Origin: JBFHIZ01 sp963666475
Lineage (GTDB): Bacteria > Bacillota > Clostridia > Lachnospirales > Lachnospiraceae
Direction of reading: 5' to 3'
Length of the DNA stretch: 64,000 bases
NCBI GenBank assembly: GCA_963666475.2
Contig: CAXXJM010000001.1
Span: forward strand, 1,488,001 to 1,552,000
Position 1 is the stretch's first letter. Each line of letters opens with the position of its first letter. The translations under genes were made by a program, and so were the position numbers. A model generated the notes under the pieces. The model saw only the letters and a list, made by a program, of their open reading frames with translations. It was not told the DNA's origin and did no database searches. Positions 7,532 through 16,361 of the stretch are shown here, piece after piece.

Positions 7532-10066
7532 TTATGTAGATATTAATTTTTCTGTCATAAACTCATGAATACGTTTTCCACATGTTCCATCTAGATTGTT
7601 TGTCACTTCATCGTATACCAATCGCTGTTTCTCTACGTTAAACTTTTCTCCAAAAATATTGTCGTCAACAAAATCAAGCAACGAACAAAAAGCGTTCTCT
7701 ACACAAACATATTTTAACCAACTTGATTGATTAAAATAGCCTGATGAGCCATTTCTCAATTCATTCAGATCGAATTCAATTTCGATTTCCTTAAACTCTC
7801 TTGTTTTTATATTTACATCATATAACCTTCTTGAATCTGCATGAAAATATCTGTAAGTCCATTTACCCAAAGCATCATTTCTCGCATAAAAAATTCCATG
7901 CATCCATGAAAAATAATATCCTCCTTTGCGAGCTTCCGTCTCAAAAGGTGGATTCCATATATTTATTTCCCCTGTATTTTGGTCAAGAACCAAAAATGCA
8001 TTCCCCCAAAACGGAGATAATATAACCTGTTCCTCACAAAAAGCTGCATAACTAAACGGAAGATCCTCGCATACACCTCCATGCGATCGATTGATGCATT
8101 GAAACTCCTCAGGCAAATTCATATAGTCTCTCACTTCCCCTGTTTCAATATTCCATCTTGTAATCACGCCCCCACAATAAGGCAACATCCATATGTCTGA
8201 TCCATTTGCAATAGCCGAAACACAGCCTGTACTATTTAAAGACCCTGTTGATAAATGTTGAACTTGCATAGAAATTGAGTTGATCGCCAAAACACTCGTA
8301 TCCGTGGGTGAAGTTAATATAAGATGATTCTTCCAAACACAGCATCCACCTGCCCTTAAAACCCCATCTACAGAACGAATAAAAAAATTATTCAAATCAT
8401 AAAAATATTCGATTTCTTCGGTCAAAGTATCTATTCGTACAATTGCTGGGTACTTTAAAGGCACCAAAAAAATATAATTTCCTATCCTTGTAGAGAACAA
8501 AAAAGAACCAACTTTATCTGTTGTTTCATTTAGCTGAAGTTTCCTATCTATTCTGTTGTCCTTAAGAATCAGTATTTCCTGTGTATTTGCCGGGCAAACA
8601 AAAATTTTACCATTTGCTTCAATTGCCCTTTGATATAATTCACCCGCTTTAAATTCACTTAAGTCGCAATAGTATTTATATCGATAGTTTTTATTTTCAG
8701 AATAGTACAATTGATTACCATTCGTTATTCTCCATTCATCAAATCCATCAATAAAAAAGTTTTTAATTATTTCGCCCTTCCAGTCATCCTTTTGAGGCAA
8801 CGTATTTATTCTATTATTCAAAATAAATATTGGTTTTCCAGATACACCAAAAAGCGAGGTAACCGATGTTCCCTCGTCACCAATATATGCGTCACACAGA
8901 GATACTGTTTTTGTAATATCTGACGTTTCGTCAAAGATACCAACTTTATTACTGATAAAAAATCGTTTTAACGTTTCATAGTAAGGAAGATACTCTTTTC
9001 TTAATGAATGAAACGTGCTTTCCATCAGAGGATGAGGTCTCCATATTAAGCAATGATTCGGCCTCTTCATAAAACAATTAAATACGTACTCCATTTTCAT
9101 CAAAAAACTCTTTGTATCATTCAGCATTCCTGTTATGCTCGTATTATAAAAATACACAGTTTTCTCAGCTAACTGATTTTTCCAGTCATCTGGAATTTCA
9201 TGATTACTATTTTTTGCATGAATAATCCTATCAAATTTAGGAGACCCCAATGCCAAAAACTTATCTGCATCGATTGAAGAGTCATAGAACTTTTTAAAAT
9301 ATTCTTTTTGAATCACTATATAATCTGCATGAATGTATGCAGGACACAATGATTGCGCATCGTTCATTCCCCCTGTAGTAGCATAATAGGGTATATATAC
9401 CAGAAGTTTTGTATGTTTCTTCAATTCTGGTGAATAATATATTTTATCTATACTTGTAACATAATTGTACTGGTCATATGGATTGTGAATATATATCACA
9501 TCTGGATTATTTTCAGTATAATCATATTCCCTATAATCTGTTATTGTAACATACTCTGGAAAGTCCATTCCTTCATAATGAAACTCGCCAAATGTCCCAT
9601 CTGCGTTTTTAGTATAGTATGGTATAGGCATCACTACCGCTTCAAAATTCGGATCATTATTAGCCGCCAACCATACACTCTCTAGCGAATCCCACATCGA
9701 AGCTTTATACGGTAAAAACAATACTTCTGGCTTGACTTTAATATCATCTATAATGCTATTTTTTATGACCAGTAATAGTTTGTTTAATATATTCACCTCA
9801 TCATTCTTCATGTCCTGATAAGGATATCTTGAGTATAAAAGATAAATCTCCTCACAATATTTTTCCAAATATCCAACTGTAACAAATCCATCGCCTTCTG
9901 ATTTTTCAATTAATTCGCCAATTCTAATTGCAGCTTCTTGACAATTCTCAAAAAGTTCTTTTATAACTTCGTCATTGTTGTTCATAATTCCGCATTCAAT
10001 TTCTTTGTGCGCCTGAAGCAATACATCTACAAGGTTCAAAATTTTATCCTTATGAACGTTTCTCAT
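7532..10066 (-). CDS. CDP-glycerol glycerophosphotransferase-like protein with C-terminal propeller-like region
   Basis: About 844 residues. Residues ~100-440 resemble the CDP-glycerol:poly(glycerophosphate) glycerophosphotransferase family (VLFLPYKASMWDSLES, VIYIHNPYDQYN, FLALGSPKFDRI, IWRPHPLMEST, YIGDEGTSVTSLFG). The RPHP His and the DEGTS segment fit its active region. Residues ~470-845 contain repeated beta-rich segments (IDTLTEEIEYF, WNIETGEVRDY, LDQNTGEINIW), suggesting a beta-propeller. I prefer the ATG at 10066, behind GGGGGAGG, over one at 10084 with no ribosome binding site, although the spacing is short. It is the first gene of the minus-strand operon and probably extends or decorates a phosphopolyol chain. 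Confidence 0.75.
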   Translation of the reverse strand: MRNVHKDKILNLVDVLLQAHKEIECGIMNNNDEVIKELFENCQEAAIRIGELIEKSEGDGFVTVGYLEKYCEEIYLLYSRYPYQDMKNDEVNILNKLLLVIKNSIIDDIKVKPEVLFLPYKASMWDSLESVWLAANNDPNFEAVVMPIPYYTKNADGTFGEFHYEGMDFPEYVTITDYREYDYTENNPDVIYIHNPYDQYNYVTSIDKIYYSPELKKHTKLLVYIPYYATTGGMNDAQSLCPAYIHADYIVIQKEYFKKFYDSSIDADKFLALGSPKFDRIIHAKNSNHEIPDDWKNQLAEKTVYFYNTSITGMLNDTKSFLMKMEYVFNCFMKRPNHCLIWRPHPLMESTFHSLRKEYLPYYETLKRFFISNKVGIFDETSDITKTVSLCDAYIGDEGTSVTSLFGVSGKPIFILNNRINTLPQKDDWKGEIIKNFFIDGFDEWRITNGNQLYYSENKNYRYKYYCDLSEFKAGELYQRAIEANGKIFVCPANTQEILILKDNRIDRKLQLNETTDKVGSFLFSTRIGNYIFLVPLKYPAIVRIDTLTEEIEYFYDLNNFFIRSVDGVLRAGGCCVWKNHLILTSPTDTSVLAINSISMQVQHLSTGSLNSTGCVSAIANGSDIWMLPYCGGVITRWNIETGEVRDYMNLPEEFQCINRSHGGVCEDLPFSYAAFCEEQVILSPFWGNAFLVLDQNTGEINIWNPPFETEARKGGYYFSWMHGIFYARNDALGKWTYRYFHADSRRLYDVNIKTREFKEIEIEFDLNELRNGSSGYFNQSSWLKYVCVENAFCSLLDFVDDNIFGEKFNVEKQRLVYDEVTNNLDGTCGKRIHEFMTEKLIST

Positions 10067-10205
10067 ATCCCTCCCCCATTTCACAATACATATTATTATA
10101 CATATATTATTCTATCTTAATATCGACATTAATTCAAATAATATAAAGCATTTTCCCAATATTTAGAGTCCTTATAATCTCTTCCAAATCTTGCATTAAA
10201 CGAAC

Positions 10206-10242
10206 GTAAAGAGTACAATTATTCTATAAATGTACTCTTTAC
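10206..10242. promoter_or_regulatory. 11-bp inverted repeat upstream of the DUF4422 gene
   Basis: GTAAAGAGTAC (10206-10216) is repeated in perfect inverted form as GTACTCTTTAC (10232-10242), with 15 bases between. A TATAAA sequence lies in the spacer and the purine-rich ribosome binding site of the gene at 10262 follows directly. It could be an operator straddling a -10 box, or a leader RNA hairpin. It sits in the divergent gap between the two halves of the glycan cluster. Confidence 0.5.
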
Positions 10243-10261
10243 AAAAAAGGACGGAAATCAG

Positions 10262-11707
10262 ATGATACTAATATATGGAAACGGCGAATTCCTAAGAAAT
10301 CGATCACACTTAATTGATTGGAGTCAGGTGACTGCTATCATTGACAAGCTGGGTACTCCTGGCGAAAAATACAATAATGTAAATGTGATCACACCTAATC
10401 AAATTAATAATTATGATGCGCAAAGTATTTTCATTTTCTCTCGCATTTATTTTGAAGAGATAAAACACGAATTAATCTACGAATATGAAATATCAGAGGA
10501 TTTTATATTTTCCTGGGACAACTTCATCTCGCCTCCTATCGATATTTTTCATCAAGAACATTACTTTATCGAACAATTTGTAGCAGAATACCCTGTTGAA
10601 TCGATTTTGGATATCAGTGAACACAAACTTGGTAATTACTACTTGTCAAAAAGTAAAATCTCTAAAAAAAAGCAACTTTCAATCGATTGCTTTACAACCA
10701 AAAACTCAAACTTCATATCTTCACTTTACGACGATTATTACTTGCCAGAGCAAGAATTAACCAATCATTATGATCTGGTTCTTATCCCCAAATGGGATAA
10801 ATCTATAGATTCCCTTTCATCTTTGCTAAGCACTATTTCAAATTATTTATTAGTCTACATTTCATACATACCGTCTTACGATAACTCTTGGTCTTCAAAT
10901 TTATGCAATATAAAAGATAAACTTACCCCATTTTATGAAATAAAAACCTGTTACCTGAATGCTGGGGTAATTTTAATTGCTGAACGCAAAGCAGTTCAAG
11001 ACCTTTCAAACGATATAAAAATCTATGTTGTGACTCATAAAAAATATAAAATTATGAAGGATGAACTATATCAACCCATCTGTGTCGGCACAACCTACAA
11101 AAATGATCATTATCTAAATGATAATTATGGCGATAATATTGCTTATCTAAATGATAAAATTAATGAATGCACAGCAATATATTGGATTTGGAAAAACACA
11201 CAACATGCATATGTGGGCTTAAATCACTACAGAAGATATTTTATCAATAACACACTTCCAATTCGCACCAACTATATATCCAAGACTATTACTACGCAAT
11301 TACTTTCTACGTATGATTTCATTGTGGCCACTTCAGTACCTTTTGACTCTACAGTTTATGATCAACTAAAAGGTACAATTAGCTGTTCCCACTTATTTGA
11401 CTCAATATACGAAAAATTTATACATACCATTAAACAATGTCAGCCAGATTATCTTTCGTCATTTCATCAAGTTATGAATGGATATAATTTCTTCCGGTGT
11501 AATTTATTTATCACAAGCAGAGAAATCTTCAATGCTTACTGTGAGTGGCTATTTTCTTTTTTACTACCAATCGCCGAAAATACCGATTTATCAGACCACT
11601 CTGGTACCGATCGTCGAATTATCGGGTATTTTGCAGAGCGTATGCTAACGGTATGGTTGCAAAAGCAAAACTATAGAATTATCGAATTACCCTATACTGA
11701 AGTATAA
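10262..11707 (+). CDS. DUF4422 glycosyltransferase-like protein with N-terminal Rossmann-like module
   Basis: 481 residues. Residues 1-95 begin MILIYGNGEFL and form the Rossmann-like module seen elsewhere in the cluster. Residues ~252-481 are DUF4422: IKIYVVTHKKYKI, ICVGTTYKND, DNIAYLNDKINECTAIYWIW and VGLNHYRRYF are characteristic. Proteins with this domain occur in capsule and exopolysaccharide loci and are thought to be glycosyltransferases. The gene is divergent from the minus-strand operon. AAGGACGG precedes the ATG. The GT2 gene follows after 37 bases, so the two likely form one transcript. Confidence 0.8.
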   Translation: MILIYGNGEFLRNRSHLIDWSQVTAIIDKLGTPGEKYNNVNVITPNQINNYDAQSIFIFSRIYFEEIKHELIYEYEISEDFIFSWDNFISPPIDIFHQEHYFIEQFVAEYPVESILDISEHKLGNYYLSKSKISKKKQLSIDCFTTKNSNFISSLYDDYYLPEQELTNHYDLVLIPKWDKSIDSLSSLLSTISNYLLVYISYIPSYDNSWSSNLCNIKDKLTPFYEIKTCYLNAGVILIAERKAVQDLSNDIKIYVVTHKKYKIMKDELYQPICVGTTYKNDHYLNDNYGDNIAYLNDKINECTAIYWIWKNTQHAYVGLNHYRRYFINNTLPIRTNYISKTITTQLLSTYDFIVATSVPFDSTVYDQLKGTISCSHLFDSIYEKFIHTIKQCQPDYLSSFHQVMNGYNFFRCNLFITSREIFNAYCEWLFSFLLPIAENTDLSDHSGTDRRIIGYFAERMLTVWLQKQNYRIIELPYTEV

Positions 11708-11744
11708 CAAGATATGACAAAACAAGATAAGGAAATGTAAACAT

Positions 11745-13064
11745 ATGTCTAACAAAGTTAAAGTCTCCATCATTATTACAATACATAATGCGGAAAAATA
11801 TCTCTCTGAATGTCTGGAAAGTGCTATTAATCAAACTTTGACAGACATCGAGATTTTATGTGTTGATGGTGGAAGCTCAGATTCTACCCCGGAAATCCTT
11901 AATCGTTTTCAACAACTAGATTCTCGAATATGCATTATCAATGACCAAAATACTAGTTATGGGCACAAAGTAAATCGGGGCATCGAAAAAGCTACAGGAA
12001 CATACGTTGCGGTCTTAGAGTCTGACGACCTATACGAACCAAACATGCTAGAGACACTTTATAATACCGCCGAAGAACATCAAGTGGATTTTGTAAATGC
12101 TAATTACAAAAACTTTTTTGACATAAATGGATTTCGCTTCTATCAGTTGGTAAAGATGTATGAAGACCATGCCTATGGACATGTCATCCAGAACCCTCAC
12201 TGGGCCCGACTCGACCTTTATCCAAGATTCTGGACCGGTATTTTTAGGAAAGATTTTATTGAGCGAGAGCAAATCCGTATGAATGAATCCAAAGGGGCAT
12301 CCTTCCAAGATATGTCTTTTCGTTTCTTAACAGCGATTTTAGCAGATTCTTTTTTTCATGTTGACGAACCACTTTATCTTTATCGAATTGATAACCCAAA
12401 TTCTTCTATGCACGACAATAAAAAAACAGTCGTGATTGCTGATGAACATGATTACTTAAAAGCAGAACTAAGAAAGAGAGATTTATTGGATCAAAACATT
12501 TGGTTTAGTGCCTACCAATGGAAATATATGGATTTTAGAGGAAATTTAAGAAATCTAACAGGGAAATATCGTATGGAACTGTTTGAACGATATCTATCGG
12601 AACGAATCATCGATCGAGAAGCTTTGAATTCTTACGACTTATCAGAATTTCGAGTAGAAACTCAGGAGATGATTACGAAAGAACCCACCGAATTATTGCA
12701 TCAAATAGAAATGGAATCCAATTATTTCTCTGAGAAAAATAAACAGCTCTATGATTTTTTATCACTAGTAACCGAAGTCGCAATGAATAGATTTATAATC
12801 TTATTTGGATGTGGTAAATATGGTCAATTCATTCTCAACTTGTTAAAACCAATTTCTCACAAAATAATTTATCTTACTGATAATTCTAAACAAATTTGGG
12901 GAACGACAATTCATGAACATCTTGTATTATCACCTTCTGATGCAATTGCTTCCAATCCAGATGCATACTACATCGTAGCAGTAAAGAATCACTTCGAAGA
13001 AATCTATAATCAGCTGCAATCAAACAACGTGTTGTCAGAACATATCATTCGGGCAACCATCTGA
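11745..13064 (+). CDS. Glycosyltransferase family 2 with C-terminal Rossmann-like module
   Basis: 439 residues. Residues 1-~230 are a GT-A fold family 2 transferase: VSIIITIHNAEKYLSECL, DGGSSDSTPEIL, and the ESDD sequence in the position of the nucleotide-sugar-binding DXD. A helical middle region follows. Residues ~350-439 are the cluster's Rossmann-like module (FIILFGCGKYGQF, LTDNSKQIWG). It would transfer a sugar to the growing surface glycan at the cytoplasmic face; donor and acceptor are not readable. A strong hairpin at 13082 ends the transcript. Confidence 0.85.
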   Translation: MSNKVKVSIIITIHNAEKYLSECLESAINQTLTDIEILCVDGGSSDSTPEILNRFQQLDSRICIINDQNTSYGHKVNRGIEKATGTYVAVLESDDLYEPNMLETLYNTAEEHQVDFVNANYKNFFDINGFRFYQLVKMYEDHAYGHVIQNPHWARLDLYPRFWTGIFRKDFIEREQIRMNESKGASFQDMSFRFLTAILADSFFHVDEPLYLYRIDNPNSSMHDNKKTVVIADEHDYLKAELRKRDLLDQNIWFSAYQWKYMDFRGNLRNLTGKYRMELFERYLSERIIDREALNSYDLSEFRVETQEMITKEPTELLHQIEMESNYFSEKNKQLYDFLSLVTEVAMNRFIILFGCGKYGQFILNLLKPISHKIIYLTDNSKQIWGTTIHEHLVLSPSDAIASNPDAYYIVAVKNHFEEIYNQLQSNNVLSEHIIRATI

Positions 13065-13081
13065 TCCATAATAACCAATGC

Positions 13082-13120
13082 AAAAAAGACAGAACGGCCA
13101 ATGGACCTCTCTGTCTTTTT
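13082..13120. terminator. Bidirectional hairpin terminator
   Basis: AAAAAAGACAGA at the left pairs with TCTGTCTTTTT at the right around an ~15-base loop. It lies between the convergent genes ending at 13064 (plus) and 13146 (minus) and has T-runs suitable for both strands. Confidence 0.8.
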
Positions 13121-13145
13121 ACTATACCGCAATAGGAAACCAAAC

Positions 13146-13712
13146 TTATTTCTCTTCCCATTCTTCTTTCATCTTGTGAAACACAGGAATATACAGTCCC
13201 CAAGTTATGAGCATCACAACAATTTCTATATATATTATTATATTTGCAAAGCCTATCGGTAGCCCTGGGAAAAAGATAAACAAAGCAAGAGCTATGAACA
13301 ATGTCGTAGTACATGCTTTCCCAAACAATTTCGCACCTTTTAGTTTTGTTCCATGTCGATAATGAACAATCCCCATAATCAACATATATGCCTCTTTTAA
13401 CATAAGCACAAGAACCAAATATTTCATGTTTGGATATCGCAGCACCAAACACCATGCAATCACGATATGCGTTAGCTTATCCGCCAGTGGATCCAATAAG
13501 ATACCCAATTCCGTTATCATATTAAATTTTCGTGCAATTTTCCCGTCCAACAAATCAGTTAGCGAGGAAATCACAACAACTGCAGCTGCAATATAGTAAT
13601 CTCGTATGGAATCTGCACGTATATATAAGACACAAATTACTGGCAATAATAATAATCGAAAAAAACTCAGACAGTTCGGTATGGAGAAAATATCTTTTTT
13701 TGTAATCTTCAT
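13146..13712 (-). CDS. pgsA: CDP-alcohol phosphatidyltransferase (PgsA-like)
   Basis: 188 residues with several hydrophobic segments. The family signature is complete: DLLDGKIARKF followed by GILLDPLADKL gives the DG..AR...G...D...D pattern of CDP-alcohol phosphotransferases. The likely reaction is CDP-diacylglycerol plus glycerol 3-phosphate to phosphatidylglycerol phosphate, at the membrane. Other CDP-alcohol enzymes share this motif, so the symbol is tentative. AAAGG precedes the ATG by 6 bases. It is 21 bases downstream of the amylase gene and probably shares its transcript. Confidence 0.78.
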   Translation of the reverse strand: MKITKKDIFSIPNCLSFFRLLLLPVICVLYIRADSIRDYYIAAAVVVISSLTDLLDGKIARKFNMITELGILLDPLADKLTHIVIAWCLVLRYPNMKYLVLVLMLKEAYMLIMGIVHYRHGTKLKGAKLFGKACTTTLFIALALFIFFPGLPIGFANIIIYIEIVVMLITWGLYIPVFHKMKEEWEEK

Positions 13713-13733
13713 ACGAATCCTTTCTTCTTTGAA

Positions 13734-15038
13734 TTAAATTTGAATGCATTGAACAGAATATGGTGGCATAACTACCCCTTGCTCCATATTGATTTCCGCC
13801 CCACTTAATAGATCTCTTCCAGTCACTGCATAACGACTCAAGTCAACTTGAAAAGGTTCTGAAATGGCATTCACTAAAACAAGGACCTTCTCCTGTTCAA
13901 AACTTCTTAAATAAACCAATTGTTCATTTCGAATCAGTACGTTTTCATAGGTTCCATATTTTATTGCTTTTGAACCAGCCCTTACTTTTGCAAAGGATTT
14001 TATCAATTTTGTCAGATCATTTTCAATGGGTAACTCGATATTCGGGCGTAGTTTCCAATCACCGTCTTTCTTATCCCCTTCAATCCCCCACTCGCTTCCG
14101 TAATATAAACAAGGAATGCCAGGAATTGTGAATAACATTCCATACGCAAGTGGCAAATGTTCTTTTCTCTTAAGCATACTGGCAATTCTAGAAACGTCAT
14201 GATTATCAACAAATGTCATCAAATTTTTTCCATTATATATCCCTGATGCATTATTTCCAAATTGTCGATTCAATGAATATGAAATTTCAAACAAATTTAC
14301 ATCATTCAAGCTCGAATAGATTCCTTTATAAACTTCATAGTTTGTACAGCTCTGGAGCATTCCATCATTCACAATCTGTCCGTAATCTCCAAACAGCATT
14401 TCTCCAATCAAAAAGAATTCCGGATCCAACCCCTCTGTGAATAATCGTAACTCATGTAAGAACTCATGATCAAGCAAATATGCTACGTCCAGTCGTAACC
14501 CATCGATCGCAAAATCTTCCTTCCACATTTTTATTGCTTCAAATATATGGTTTTTAACCTCTAGATTACGTAAATTCAATTTTACCAGATCAAAATGACC
14601 TTCCCATCCTTCGTACCACAAACCATCCTTATAGTTAGAATCTCCATGAAAATCGACAAAAAACCAATCTTTATACACAGAATTTTCTCGATTTTTCAAT
14701 ACGTCCTGAAATGCCCAAAATCCTCTTCCTACATGATTAAAAACTCCATCCAGTACAACACGAATTCCTGCTTCGTGAAGATTTTTGCAAACTCTTTTAA
14801 AGTCCTCGTTGCTTCCGAGCCTGCAGTCGATTCTAAAATAATCTCTCGTATCATAACCGTGCCGATCAGACTCAAAGACCGGAGAAAAATATACCGCATC
14901 TACACCAATGTTCTTCATGTGAGGAATCCATCCCTCTACTTTAAGAATGCGCGAATGAATTACTTGGTCATTATCCTCTGGCGCTCCGCAAAACCCCAAT
15001 GGAAATATTTGATAAAAAATACTTTCCTTTGCCCACAT
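13734..15038 (-). CDS. Glycoside hydrolase family 13 alpha-amylase/cyclomaltodextrinase-like
   Basis: 434 residues from an ATG at 15038 with GGAAGG 8-9 bases upstream; an earlier in-frame ATG at 15071 adds residues unlike the family. The protein opens with SIFYQIFPLGF as in neopullulanase-type enzymes. The GH13 catalytic set is visible: Asp in DGLRLDVAYL (nucleophile), Glu in FLIGEMLF (acid/base) and Asp in FVDNHDVSRI. There is no signal peptide, so it probably acts on maltodextrins or cyclic dextrins in the cytoplasm. The C-terminus is a short beta domain, and the length is modest for the family. Confidence 0.85.
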   Translation of the reverse strand: MWAKESIFYQIFPLGFCGAPEDNDQVIHSRILKVEGWIPHMKNIGVDAVYFSPVFESDRHGYDTRDYFRIDCRLGSNEDFKRVCKNLHEAGIRVVLDGVFNHVGRGFWAFQDVLKNRENSVYKDWFFVDFHGDSNYKDGLWYEGWEGHFDLVKLNLRNLEVKNHIFEAIKMWKEDFAIDGLRLDVAYLLDHEFLHELRLFTEGLDPEFFLIGEMLFGDYGQIVNDGMLQSCTNYEVYKGIYSSLNDVNLFEISYSLNRQFGNNASGIYNGKNLMTFVDNHDVSRIASMLKRKEHLPLAYGMLFTIPGIPCLYYGSEWGIEGDKKDGDWKLRPNIELPIENDLTKLIKSFAKVRAGSKAIKYGTYENVLIRNEQLVYLRSFEQEKVLVLVNAISEPFQVDLSRYAVTGRDLLSGAEINMEQGVVMPPYSVQCIQI

Positions 15039-15131
15039 AAAAATAACCCTTCCTTTCACATATCGATCCACAAAGAATATATAATTACTTTATTTTATCA
15101 TAGTTTTCGCAAAACAAGAAATTAAAAAGAT

Positions 15132-15165
15132 AAAAACAGATGCAAGAAAATTCTCTTGCATCTGT
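15132..15165 (-). terminator. Terminator of the sugar transporter operon
   Basis: ACAGATGCAAGA and TCTTGCATCTGT form a perfect 12-bp stem with a 6-base loop. On the minus strand the stem is followed by a run of T. It lies 30 bases beyond the stop of the permease gene at 15195. Confidence 0.85.
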
Positions 15166-15194
15166 CTGATCTAACATAATCATATAACACGTAA

Positions 15195-16361
15195 TTATTT
15201 TGATTTTGATTTTGAATATACATCGAAAGCTACTGCTGCCAACAAAACCATACCTTTGATTGCCTGCTGCCAGTCAATACTAACACCCATGATATTCATA
15301 CCATTGTTTAGGACTCCCATCAGAAGACCACCGACAATTGCTCCAACAATTGTACCAACACCTCCTGTTGTCGAGGCTCCACCAATGAAACATGCTGCAA
15401 TGGCATCCAACTCAAAGTTAACTCCAGATTTTGGAGTAGCTGAATTTAATCGTCCAGTAAATACGATTCCTGCGAGTGCTGCTAAAAGACCCATATTTAC
15501 ATATACCCAAAACATAACTTTTTTTGTGTTTACACCCGATAGCTGTGCGGCTTTTGGATTTCCACCGTAGGCATAAATATGTCTACCTGGAATTGTTTTT
15601 AATGTAAGGAATGAATATGCTACTACTAAAACTACAACGATTACCAATACCATTGGAATACCTTTATATTTGGCCAAAGAGTATGTAAATGCGTTGATTA
15701 CTGCAACAATCAGTATCATTTGTGGAATAAAAATTTTATAGGAATCTACTTTAAATCCATATTTTCTTTTGTTTTTTCTTGCTTGAAGTTGTGTCAACAC
15801 ATAGATAACTGTCGCAATCAAACCGCAGAGTAATGACAGCAGATTCAAGCCACCTACCTCTGCAATCCCAGGCAAGAACCCAGACGCCAGGTATGTGTAT
15901 CCGTCAGGTAGTGGGGCAAGACTTGTTCCCGCAAGCACTACCATGGTCAGTCCTCGGAATGCCAACATGCCCGCCAATGTAGCAATAAATGCCGGAATAC
16001 CAACATAAGCAATCCAAAAACCTTGCCACATACCAATTAATAGTCCGACAACAAGTGACAGTAAAATCGATAGCCAAACCGGAAAATCCCATTTTAGCAT
16101 CATAATCGCGGATACCGCACCTACAAACCCAGCTACAGAACCAACCGATAGGTCGATATTACCTCCAGTTAAAATACATAAGAGCATACCAACTGCAAGA
16201 ATCATTACGTATGCATTCTGAGAAATCAGGTTTGAAATATTGAGTGGTTTTAAAAGTACTCCTCCTGTCAAGATTTCAAACAAAATGATAACTACCGCCA
16301 ATGCCATGACCATTACGTATTGGCGCAAATTTCCTTTCAAAAAGGTGCCTTTCTTATTCAT
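15195..16361 (-). CDS. mmsB: Multiple monosaccharide ABC transporter permease
   Basis: 388 residues, almost entirely hydrophobic segments, with the ribose/xylose-type permease features NIDLSVGSVAGFVGA and GRHIYAYGGNPKAAQLSG. Length and motifs match the XylH/GguB class. It forms the membrane channel of the importer with the ATPase at 16354 and the ChvE-like binding protein at 18013. The start overlaps the ATPase stop by 8 bases, indicating translational coupling. GGGAGG precedes the ATG. Substrates of this class include xylose, galactose, glucose and arabinose; which one applies is unknown. Confidence 0.9.
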   Translation of the reverse strand: MNKKGTFLKGNLRQYVMVMALAVVIILFEILTGGVLLKPLNISNLISQNAYVMILAVGMLLCILTGGNIDLSVGSVAGFVGAVSAIMMLKWDFPVWLSILLSLVVGLLIGMWQGFWIAYVGIPAFIATLAGMLAFRGLTMVVLAGTSLAPLPDGYTYLASGFLPGIAEVGGLNLLSLLCGLIATVIYVLTQLQARKNKRKYGFKVDSYKIFIPQMILIVAVINAFTYSLAKYKGIPMVLVIVVVLVVAYSFLTLKTIPGRHIYAYGGNPKAAQLSGVNTKKVMFWVYVNMGLLAALAGIVFTGRLNSATPKSGVNFELDAIAACFIGGASTTGGVGTIVGAIVGGLLMGVLNNGMNIMGVSIDWQQAIKGMVLLAAVAFDVYSKSKSK

